A stretch of 5,476 bases of DNA. It comes from an uncultured bacterium. GTDB lineage: Bacteria > Bacteroidota > Bacteroidia > Sphingobacteriales > Sphingobacteriaceae. Every line of letters starts with the position of its first letter. The stretch's first letter is position 1. A program made the position numbers and the translations under genes. The stretch is from the NCBI GenBank assembly GCA_903958995.1, contig CAJBVG010000312.1, forward strand, positions 1 to 5,476, in the 5' to 3' direction. The notes below the pieces were generated by a model. That model did not search any database, had not been told where the DNA came from, and worked only from the letters and a program-made list of their open reading frames with translations. Positions 1 through 5,476 of the stretch are shown here, piece after piece.

Positions 1-1035
1 AAAAAAGAAGTAAAAGAGATTAAACAAAATGGAAAGACTTATAAAATTGGAATTATAGATATTCCCGCTTTTTATATGGATTTCAAAGCGTACCAATCGG
101 GCGATAAAAATTATAAATCAACCACAAGAGATGTAAAATTAATTTTAGATTCCTTGAAAGCTGAACAAGTGGATGCAGTAGTTGTAGACTTAAGAAGCAA
201 TGGTGGTGGGTCTTTAGTAGAAGCAATTGACTTAACAGGTTTGTTTATTAAATCAGGACCAGTAGTTCAAGTTCGCGATACTCGTAATCAAATAGATGTA
301 GGAGAAGATAAAAACGCAAGCATCACCTGGGAAGGCCCAATGGCTGTAATGATTGATCGCTTTAGTGCATCGGCATCTGAAATTTTTGCAGGAGCGATAC
401 AAGATTATGGAAGAGGGATTTTAATAGGTACTCAAAGTTTCGGAAAAGGTACCGTTCAAAATGCAATCGACTTAGATCAAGTAATTGGAAGTACCACCAA
501 TAAAGTGGTTGGTAAAGAAAATACTTACGGACAAATTAATTTAACGGTTGCAAAATTCTACCGCATCAACGGAAGCAGTACTCAAAACAAAGGGGTAACG
601 CCAGATATTAATTTCCCGATGGTTTTCCCAGCTGATAAATATGGAGAAAGTGCAGAGAAATCAGCTCTTCCATGGGATGAAATTAAAAAATCGAACTATA
701 AGCCAGTAGGTTCAATTACATCGAACATAAAAACCTTGACTGATAAACATGAAAAGCGAATGAAAAATAATAAAGAATACGCTTACATGTTAGACGATAT
801 AAAAATCATTAATGATCGTGATGAAGACAAACCTGTTTCGTTAAATGAAACAAAAATGAAAACAGAACGTGATGAGAATGATTTAAAAACATTGAATAGA
901 GAAAACGATCGTCGCGCTGCAAGAGGATTAGCTCCGCTTAAAAAAGGAGAGAATAAATCCAAAGGGGAGAAGCCTTATGATTTCATGCTGGAAGAGGGAT
1001 GTAATATTGTAGCGGATTGGCTTTCTCTGAAATAG
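1..1035 (+). CDS. prc: Carboxy-terminal processing (tail-specific) protease, Prc/Tsp family, peptidase S41; 5'-truncated by window edge
   Basis: The frame is open from base 1, so the ATG at 76 is internal; 344 residues are visible before TAG, followed at once by a second in-frame TAG. Family members are roughly 680-720 residues, so the N-terminal half including the PDZ region lies outside the window. Seen: an LRSNGGG motif (visible residues 64-70), then SASASE with the catalytic Ser at 124, Asp135 in QDYGR and the catalytic Lys149 in SFGKG. The 11- and 14-residue spacings equal those of E. coli Tsp Ser430/Asp441/Lys455. The segment KFYRINGSSTQNKGVTPD follows, then from about 215 the charged C-terminal domain (ALPW at 222-225) typical of long Prc proteins (DUF3340 type). 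Known role: a periplasmic Ser/Lys protease that processes or degrades envelope proteins from their C-termini. Inference: an active enzyme here. It converges on the minus-strand gene ending at 1075. Confidence 0.95.
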   Translation, partial: KKEVKEIKQNGKTYKIGIIDIPAFYMDFKAYQSGDKNYKSTTRDVKLILDSLKAEQVDAVVVDLRSNGGGSLVEAIDLTGLFIKSGPVVQVRDTRNQIDVGEDKNASITWEGPMAVMIDRFSASASEIFAGAIQDYGRGILIGTQSFGKGTVQNAIDLDQVIGSTTNKVVGKENTYGQINLTVAKFYRINGSSTQNKGVTPDINFPMVFPADKYGESAEKSALPWDEIKKSNYKPVGSITSNIKTLTDKHEKRMKNNKEYAYMLDDIKIINDRDEDKPVSLNETKMKTERDENDLKTLNRENDRRAARGLAPLKKGENKSKGEKPYDFMLEEGCNIVADWLSLK

Positions 1036-1084
1036 TAGTGGGTGGTGAGTAGTGAGATATTTTCAAAATACTCACTACTCACAT
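1036..1084. repeat. Degenerate heptanucleotide array A (TAGTGAG type) between convergent genes
   Basis: Directly after the protease stop codon the sequence divides into 7-bp units: TAGTGGG (1036-1042), TGGTGAG (1043-1049), TAGTGAG (1050-1056), two AT-rich units (1057-1070), then the reverse-complement units CTCACTA (1071-1077) and CTCACAT (1078-1084). The array covers the whole 39-bp gap between the two convergent genes and includes the TAG stop of the minus-strand gene (1077-1075). The periodicity is read directly from the sequence; any function is inference. Confidence 0.6.
1045..1082. terminator. Stem-loop between convergent genes, possible bidirectional terminator
   Basis: A perfect 12-bp inverted repeat, GTGAGTAGTGAG (1045-1056) and CTCACTACTCAC (1071-1082), encloses a 14-bp AT-rich centre. 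With one bulged A (1057), TATT and AATA can extend the stem by four pairs around a five-base loop. The right arm contains the stop codon of the minus-strand gene, and the left arm lies 9 bp past the protease stop. No strong T-run follows on either strand, so this is not a textbook intrinsic terminator. The position between two converging genes still suggests termination or 3'-end protection of both mRNAs. Confidence 0.5.
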
Positions 1085-2601
1085 ATTAACAGCTTCTCGA
1101 AGTAATGCCCTTTAGCAGTTACAACTTCAATCATATACATACCTCTAGAAATCATAGATACATCAATGCTTTCCACATTATAGTAGGTAGAAATTAATCG
1201 TCCATTCATTTCATAAATCTTTAGCGATTTAATTTCTACATCTGATGATACTGTAATTTTATCATCTGCAGGATTTGGATAAATTACGATTTTCGATTTT
1301 CGATTTTCCTCTACACCACTAGTAACAAGTGTGCTGTCTAAAATCAAATTTTCATCACCTGCTTGATACGTGGTATAGGCAATAAACGTAACCATCATCT
1401 CGTCTTTGGTATTCTCACCAGCCGAAACGGTTATAGGAGGGGTACTAGGATTATGCGGATTGTTAGTAGTATTATCATATGTTGCATTCGCCATAATTAA
1501 CGATTGCTTAGGAATCTTGATTAGTTTTTGAAAAGTATAAAATCCTTGCCAATGGAAATCCCAATCAGGAATACTTATCAGTTTAGTAGTGTCAACCCCT
1601 TTTTTTGCAAAGATGGTATACGACCTTCCGATTAAATGCATGTGTGGGAAAATCCCAACTACCGAAAGATCTGTTACGTTACTACTAATGGTTCGTTGGC
1701 TAAAATTCATCACCGTATTCGCTGGTATAACAAGCGAAGCTTGTTGCAATACCGGTGGGTAATGGTATAATGGCATTTCCATTTTTACAACACGAACTGG
1801 TGTTGAGGAAGTATATTTAAAGTTAACGAAAGTGCTGTCTGACTTTGCATTGCTATTTGGTGCGTAATGTATTTCCATTACTAAATCTGTACCGACCGGT
1901 AATTCATAACCCATGTTATCTGGCAAGTAAAATATGCCAGCACCAGGAGTCCACAAACCTATAAGTTTTGCATTCGAACTCTCTGCTCCAGTTCCGTTAC
2001 TCGCATAACCTGGTCCGGGATCCAAACTGTCTAAATTTCTAGAAACAGTACTTGGGTCGTGGTATAAAATGATATGATGTACTATTGCAGCATTACTTGG
2101 AATGAATTCTACAGCGTTAATGTATTTCAAAGATGTATGCGATGTTGGCATTACAAATGTTCTGTAATCATCTGTGGTTTTTTGTACAGTATATTTTGGC
2201 GATTGGGTAGTTTGATCTAATCGGTTAATTTGCGCGCCATTTTTAATAGTTGGTGGTACTGGCGAAACGCCTGTGCCTAGAGGTGTTCCCGCATCAACCC
2301 AAGCAGAAATTGAATTTACTTGTTCATCAGTTAATCTCCGCTCCCCAATAAAATGAGTATAGCTTGGATCAGCCTTCCATGGTGGCATATGTCTATCTAC
2401 GGTATGAGATTTTATAGAGGATGCATAAGAAACCGCATCAGTGTAACTCATTAATTCAAATGGACCAATACCTCCATCGTGATGGCAATTGGAGCAGCTA
2501 TTGTATATCAATTGCCCAATACCATTGTTCCAAGTTGGTGCTTGAGCAAATGACGATATTTGGATTAGCAGGAGTGATACGAGCGTAAATATTCTTTTCA
2601 T
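1075..2601 (-). CDS. Secreted cytochrome c / dicopper monooxygenase-like (PHM/DBH fold) protein with T9SS type A sorting domain
   Basis: 508 residues from an ATG at 2601. Residues 1-20 form a Sec signal peptide (MKR, hydrophobic core, SFAQA). The cytochrome c domain spans about 25-110: CSNCH at 36-40 attaches haem with His40 as a ligand, Met72 in HMPPW is the likely second ligand, and WVDAGTP closes the domain. Residues about 135-415 match the two-domain copper type II ascorbate-dependent monooxygenase fold. His175-His176 (VHHIILYHDP) and His245 (MEIHYAP) correspond to the rat PHM CuA ligands His107/108/172. His320 and His322 (FPHMH) and Met402 (DEMM) correspond to CuB ligands His242/244/Met314. 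The last ~70 residues (YPNPADD, a MNGR turn, GMYMIEV, FEKLL) form a T9SS type A sorting domain. Inference: exported to the periplasm, haem-loaded, then sent through T9SS to the surface or medium, with the haem domain feeding electrons to copper. The substrate is unknown. Only three Cys exist (36, 39, 507), so the disulfides of animal PHM are absent. Confidence 0.88.
   Translation of the reverse strand: MKRIFTLVSLLLIQISSFAQAPTWNNGIGQLIYNSCSNCHHDGGIGPFELMSYTDAVSYASSIKSHTVDRHMPPWKADPSYTHFIGERRLTDEQVNSISAWVDAGTPLGTGVSPVPPTIKNGAQINRLDQTTQSPKYTVQKTTDDYRTFVMPTSHTSLKYINAVEFIPSNAAIVHHIILYHDPSTVSRNLDSLDPGPGYASNGTGAESSNAKLIGLWTPGAGIFYLPDNMGYELPVGTDLVMEIHYAPNSNAKSDSTFVNFKYTSSTPVRVVKMEMPLYHYPPVLQQASLVIPANTVMNFSQRTISSNVTDLSVVGIFPHMHLIGRSYTIFAKKGVDTTKLISIPDWDFHWQGFYTFQKLIKIPKQSLIMANATYDNTTNNPHNPSTPPITVSAGENTKDEMMVTFIAYTTYQAGDENLILDSTLVTSGVEENRKSKIVIYPNPADDKITVSSDVEIKSLKIYEMNGRLISTYYNVESIDVSMISRGMYMIEVVTAKGHYFEKLLICE
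1287..1307. repeat. Perfect 3-copy heptamer (CGATTTT) inside coding sequence
   Basis: CGATTTT occurs three times head to tail at 1287-1293, 1294-1300 and 1301-1307. On the coding (minus) strand it reads AAAATCG and encodes the ENRKSKI stretch (residues 432-438) that links the monooxygenase module to the YPNP start of the T9SS sorting domain. Three 7-bp copies equal 21 bp, so the reading frame is kept. Copy-number slippage by anything other than three units would shift the frame and remove the sorting domain. Confidence 0.8.
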
Positions 2602-2634
2602 AAAATGGGTGAGTTTTATTAAAGATAAAAAATC

Positions 2635-2669
2635 AATTCTAAATTCTAAGTTCTAAATTCTAAATTTTA
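2635..2669. repeat. Heptanucleotide array B (AATTCTA type) in the spacer after the hydrolase gene
   Basis: Five consecutive 7-bp units: AATTCTA at 2635, 2642 and 2656, AGTTCTA at 2649 and AATTTTA at 2663. The last unit contains the TAA stop of the hydrolase gene (2669-2667). On the transcribed (minus) strand the unit reads TAGAATT, so TAG recurs every 7 bases and falls in all three frames right after the gene. The remaining 33 bp (2602-2634) lead to the ATG of the cytochrome/monooxygenase gene, with no recognisable Shine-Dalgarno sequence and no convincing promoter. Confidence 0.8.
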
Positions 2670-3761
2670 ATTTAAATACCATTGGCTTTTGGGTACCACA
2701 CTATCTAAAACAACCGTTTCACCAATCATAGGAGTAGTAATCGGCACGTTCATTTCATTCGCGGCTTTAGTAATTCTTAAAATCGGTTCATTCCAAGGGT
2801 GTAATGCCAATGTGTATTTTGCCCAATGAACAGGCAGTAGGAGCTTTGTATTTAGATCTTTTGCTGCTTGAGCAACTTCCTCCGGTTGCATATGTATATA
2901 TCCCCAAGCTGGATTGTATTGCCCGCATTCTAAAATGGTGATATCAAATGGTCCGAATTTTTCGCCAATCTTTTTGAAGTGGTCATCATATCCACTATCT
3001 CCACCAATATAAATTTTCTTGTGTTTAGATTTCAATATGAACGACGACCAGAGTGTTTGATTTCTAGTGAAGGTTCTGCCTGAAAAATGTCGTGCAGGTT
3101 GCGCTGTGATTTCTAAACTATCAATAATTGTAGCACTTTCTTCCCAATCCAATTCTGTAATATTTTCAGGCGAAACTCCCCAATATTCTAAGTGTGAGCC
3201 TACACCTAATGAGGTGTAAATATGTTTTACCTTATCTTTCAATGCAAGAATGGTGGCATAAGATAAATGATCGAAATGGTCGTGAGTAATTAATAGGTAA
3301 TCAATATTCGGCAAATCACTTAATTGATAGGGATGTTCAATTGGGTATGATTTTCCGAAGAAACTTACTGGAGAAATATTACCCACAATAATCGGATCAA
3401 CTAAAATTGTTTTGCCATCCACCTGAATTAAATATGTAGAGTGCCCCAACCAAGTTACTTTATAGTCATTGACATTTGTAGTATCAAATGATAGTTTTTT
3501 AGATGGAAGAATATGGTCTGGTGTTGTAGGGCCTTTCGAAAAGTATAGCTTTAGAATTTTCCAAAAATTATACCCCTCCCCAAAATTTGGTGTATTATGT
3601 AAATTTTAAAATGCTCCATCGCTATAATTTTTAGATTTTTTAATTCTTTCTAAACGAGCGCCACTAGGGTTTTTGCCAAACGTAGCTTGTTGCATGAAGA
3701 GCATTGTTGCTACTACGAGTACAGCAATTGCAAAGATGAGGATGTAAAGAATTTTAATCAT
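2667..3761 (-). pseudogene. NAPE-PLD-like metallo-beta-lactamase-fold hydrolase, interrupted by one in-frame TAA (codon 52)
   Basis: Reading from ATG 3761, the frame runs 364 codons to TAA at 2667, matching the usual ~360-residue length of this family, with a single internal TAA at 3608-3606. Before it: a hydrophobic segment (residues 4-22, membrane anchor or signal) and a GARLERIKKSKNYSDGAF stretch. After it: NLHNTPNFGEGYNFWKILK and then WLGHSTYLIQVDG. Both sides look like contiguous family sequence. Metal ligands (full-frame numbering) are His160, His162, Asp164 and His165 in THDHFDH, His225 in ARHFSGR, Asp255 in GGDSGYD and His312 in PVHW. Their spacing resembles human NAPE-PLD His185/187/Asp189/His190, His253, Asp284, His343. 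Known family role: zinc-dependent hydrolysis of phosphodiester or related lipid substrates; the actual substrate is unknown. The first ATG after the stop is at codon 291, so efficient restart is unlikely. A TTG at 3449 would start inside the first core strand. The remaining frame is undamaged, so a recent nonsense mutation, a strain variant or a sequence error are all possible. Confidence 0.82.
3606..3608 (-). other. Internal TAA stop codon in the hydrolase frame (codon 52)
   Basis: On the minus strand the frame reads GCA TTT TAA AAT TTA (A-F-stop-N-L). My recollection of the family is a conserved F-Q-N at this point, so a single CAA to TAA change would explain it. No other stop occurs in the 364-codon frame. 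The true terminator of this same gene is also TAA, and TAG ends the other three genes, so general stop-codon reassignment is not supported. Confidence 0.85.
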
Positions 3762-3772
3762 AGATGTAAAAT

Positions 3773-3849
3773 GTATTAAGTACTTTGTATTAAGTAGTAT
3801 GTAGAAAGTGATTCGTAGATTATACTTAATACCTAATACAATGTACTTT
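3773..3849. repeat. Degenerate heptanucleotide array C (GTANNNN type), 11 units
   Basis: From 3773 to 3849 the spacer divides into eleven 7-bp units. Seven begin with GTA (3773, 3780, 3787, 3794, 3801, 3815, 3843), one with GTG (3808) and three with ATA (3822, 3829, 3836). In the right half the reverse complement, TAC, likewise recurs every 7 bp (3823, 3830, 3837, 3844). GTATTAA occurs exactly at 3773 and 3787. The array starts 1 bp past the E1 stop codon (3853-3851) and ends 11 bp before the hydrolase ATG, so it fills almost the whole spacer. Confidence 0.6.
3778..3848. repeat. Imperfect 25-bp inverted repeat after the E1 gene, possible terminator or mRNA 3' structure
   Basis: Bases 3778-3802 and the reverse complement of 3824-3848 match at 21 of 25 positions, separated by a 21-base loop. 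The arms are AT-rich (AAGTAC and TTGTATTA are shared) and lie just past the TAG of the E1 gene, which is followed directly by an in-frame TAA. There is no clear T-run downstream on the minus strand, only ATTTTA. It could act as a weak terminator, an mRNA-stabilising hairpin or an attenuating structure ahead of the hydrolase gene. Confidence 0.5.
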
Positions 3850-3850
3850 A

Positions 3851-5476
3851 CTAATAGTTCAGTAGCGCTTGTAACTTTTCTGCTAATCTAGATTTTGCTA
3901 AGAAATTATCTTCTAATTCCTTGCTCATTGGTATAGCCGTATCTAAACTTGCACAACGAATAACAGGTGCATCTAAATATTGGAAACAATGTTCAGAAAT
4001 ATGTGCTGATAGTTCTGCCCCAAATCCATTAGTCAAGGTGTCTTCATGTAAAATAAATGCTCTACCCGTTTTGCTAACACTTGCTTCTACTGCTTCTTTA
4101 TCCCATGGTTGCAAACTTCGTAAGTCAATTATATCTAATGATAATTCTGGATGTTCATTTGCATATTCTAATGCCCAATGAACGCCAAGTCCATAGGTGA
4201 TAATACTCGCAGCAGTTCCTTCTCTTAACATTTTTGCTTTACCTATTTCTATAGTATAATAATCATCAAAAATTTCTTCGGAAATCCCTCGGTATAAAAA
4301 TTTATGTTCGAAATACATTACTGGATTGGGGTCTTCAATAGCAGCAGCTAATAATCCTTTTGCATCTGATGGGAATGCAGGATACACTACTTTTAGTCCT
4401 GGCGTTTTTGTAAACCATGCCTCATTACTTTGCGAATGAAATGGTCCCGCACCAGTTCCGGCTCCTGTAGGCATACGTATAATGACATCTGCTTTTTGGC
4501 CCCAACGATAATGTGTTTTTGCTAGATTGTTTATTATCTGATTAAATCCTTCGGTAACAAAATCTGCAAACTGCATTTCCATCATACCCTTGTATCCATT
4601 AATAGATAGGCCTAGTGCAGCGCCTACAATTGCCGATTCGCATAATGGCGTATTACGCACTCTTTCTTTCCCGAATTCTTCTACAAAGCCTTGTGTGATT
4701 TTAAATGCACCTCCATACTCTGCAATATCTTGTCCCATGAGAACAAAATTTTGATGGCGTTGCATTCCTTGTCGGAGTGCATCACTTATCGCATCTAAAT
4801 ATCTTTTGTCTGTTTTATTTTGTGTTGATGGAAGAATTTCTTTATACTCATAAGGCGCGTACATGTCACTTATTTCTTCTTCAGTATTTGGAACAACATC
4901 GGCTTCGCCAAATGCAATTTCAATAGCTTCATCGATTTCTTTTTTTAATTTAAATCGATAGGATGTTCCATACTCTTCATCGACAATACCTTGCTCAACT
5001 AAATAGTTTTCAAAATTCTCTACTGGATCTTTCTGTCCCCAAATTTCAAAAAGTTCTTTCGGCACATATTTCGTACCCGATGCTTCTTCATGCCCACGCA
5101 TACGGAAGGTCATGCATTCAATTAAAATCGGACGAGGATTTTTTCTGATGTCTTCGGTATACTTTAACATGGTATCGTATACTTCTAGAATATTATTTCC
5201 ATCGATTTGTACCGACTCCATTCCATAGCCAATTCCTCTGTCGGCTAAGCGTTCACATTTATATTGTTCAGCTACCGGAGTCGATAATCCGTATCCATTA
5301 TTTTCAATAACGAATATCACAGGTAAATTCCATACAGCAGCAGTATTTAACGCTTCGTGGAAATCACCTTGACTTGTAGCGCCGTCACCTGTAAAAACGA
5401 GGGTAGATTTTTCTTCGTGTTTTAATTTATGTGCTAAAGCAATTCCATCTGCTAAAGATAACTGCGGACCTAAATG
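3851..5476 (-). CDS. 2-oxo acid dehydrogenase E1 component, alpha/beta fusion (probably branched-chain type); 5'-truncated by window edge
   Basis: The frame is open to the right edge, so the GTG at 5320 is an internal Val; 541 residues are visible of about 660-690 expected. The E1-alpha part starts mid-domain (HLGPQLSLADGIALA). Its thiamine diphosphate motif is GDGATSQGDFHEA (30-42) with the closing NN at 59-60, and the active-site loop RMRGHEEASG lies at 125-134 (His129). A charged linker (about 190-222) joins it to the E1-beta part (KRYLDAISDALRQG). This carries GQDIAEYGG (248-256), RNTPLCES with Glu280 aligned to the cofactor-activating Glu59 of other E1-beta chains, and PFHSQ with His347. 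The C-terminal transketolase-type domain (about 410-541) ends in LQALLNY. Role: oxidative decarboxylation of 2-oxo acids and acyl transfer to lipoyl-E2, in the cytoplasm. Branched-chain specificity is inferred from the fused arrangement; pyruvate cannot be excluded. No E2 or E3 gene is in view. It ends TAG-TAA. Confidence 0.93.
   Translation of the reverse strand, partial: HLGPQLSLADGIALAHKLKHEEKSTLVFTGDGATSQGDFHEALNTAAVWNLPVIFVIENNGYGLSTPVAEQYKCERLADRGIGYGMESVQIDGNNILEVYDTMLKYTEDIRKNPRPILIECMTFRMRGHEEASGTKYVPKELFEIWGQKDPVENFENYLVEQGIVDEEYGTSYRFKLKKEIDEAIEIAFGEADVVPNTEEEISDMYAPYEYKEILPSTQNKTDKRYLDAISDALRQGMQRHQNFVLMGQDIAEYGGAFKITQGFVEEFGKERVRNTPLCESAIVGAALGLSINGYKGMMEMQFADFVTEGFNQIINNLAKTHYRWGQKADVIIRMPTGAGTGAGPFHSQSNEAWFTKTPGLKVVYPAFPSDAKGLLAAAIEDPNPVMYFEHKFLYRGISEEIFDDYYTIEIGKAKMLREGTAASIITYGLGVHWALEYANEHPELSLDIIDLRSLQPWDKEAVEASVSKTGRAFILHEDTLTNGFGAELSAHISEHCFQYLDAPVIRCASLDTAIPMSKELEDNFLAKSRLAEKLQALLNY

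Noticed and set aside
76..78. ATG as the start of the protease gene
   Set aside because: The frame is open to base 1 with family-like sequence (KIGIIDIPAFY), and the visible part lacks the N-terminal half of Prc.
2620..2627. TATCTTTA on the minus strand as a Bacteroidota -7 promoter element (TAnnTTTG) for the cytochrome/monooxygenase gene
   Set aside because: Seven of eight positions or fewer match, and no TTTG -33 element lies at the right distance; such matches are common in AT-rich DNA.
2635..2669. CRISPR array or iteron-type replication origin
   Set aside because: Units are 7 bp with no spacers, there are only five copies, and no cas or rep gene is nearby.
3447..3449. TTG as the true start of the metallo-beta-lactamase-fold protein
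   Set aside because: Family-like sequence (NTPNFGEGYNFWKILK, then a Trp just before LGHSTYLI) continues upstream in the same frame to ATG 3761, so this start would remove a conserved N-terminal third and begin inside the first core strand.
3606..3608. Alternative genetic code or general stop reassignment as the cause of the internal TAA
   Set aside because: TAA also ends this same gene, TAG ends the other three, and no other in-frame stop occurs within the genes.
3921..4181. Plus-strand 86-codon open frame
   Set aside because: It lies antisense within the strongly conserved E1-beta coding region and has no recognisable protein features.
4963..5148. Plus-strand 61-codon open frame
   Set aside because: Antisense to the E1-alpha/linker region, with no domain signal.
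5318..5320. GTG as the start of the E1 gene
   Set aside because: The frame stays open to the window edge and encodes the E1-alpha thiamine diphosphate motif GDGATSQGDFHEA upstream of it.

Overview
The window looks like a piece of a low-GC Bacteroidota chromosome. Three things point there: a type IX secretion (T9SS) type A sorting domain, an E1 alpha/beta fusion of the kind common in that phylum, and AT-rich genes with no evident Shine-Dalgarno sequences. It holds four protein genes and three short intergenic spacers. No RNA genes, insertion sequences, CRISPR arrays or attachment sites were seen.

Layout. Positions 1-1035 (+) are the C-terminal half of a tail-specific protease (Prc/Tsp, peptidase S41), cut by the left edge. 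It converges on a minus-strand block of three genes. 2601-1075 encodes a secreted protein joining a c-type cytochrome domain, a PHM/DBH-like dicopper monooxygenase module with all six copper ligands, and a T9SS sorting domain. 3761-2667 is a NAPE-PLD-like metallo-beta-lactamase-fold hydrolase. Its reading frame is intact and homologous over 364 codons except for one TAA at codon 52, where relatives are expected to have Gln. 5476-3851 is an E1 alpha/beta fusion of a 2-oxo acid dehydrogenase, probably the branched-chain type, cut by the right edge.

The genes share no obvious pathway: envelope proteolysis, extracellular copper redox chemistry, a lipid-hydrolase-like enzyme and central/branched-chain metabolism. 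The three minus-strand genes are spaced 65-89 bp apart and could be co-transcribed or independent.

The most unusual signal lies between the genes. Each of the three spacers is built from degenerate tandem heptanucleotides with a different heptamer in each (TAGTGAG-type, AATTCTA-type, GTANNNN-type). Each array abuts or overlaps the stop codon of the gene before it. Two of the three fold into inverted repeats. A perfect three-copy heptamer (CGATTTT) also lies inside a coding region, exactly at the linker before the T9SS sorting domain. The heptad arrays and the lone internal stop in the hydrolase gene are the two points most worth following up.
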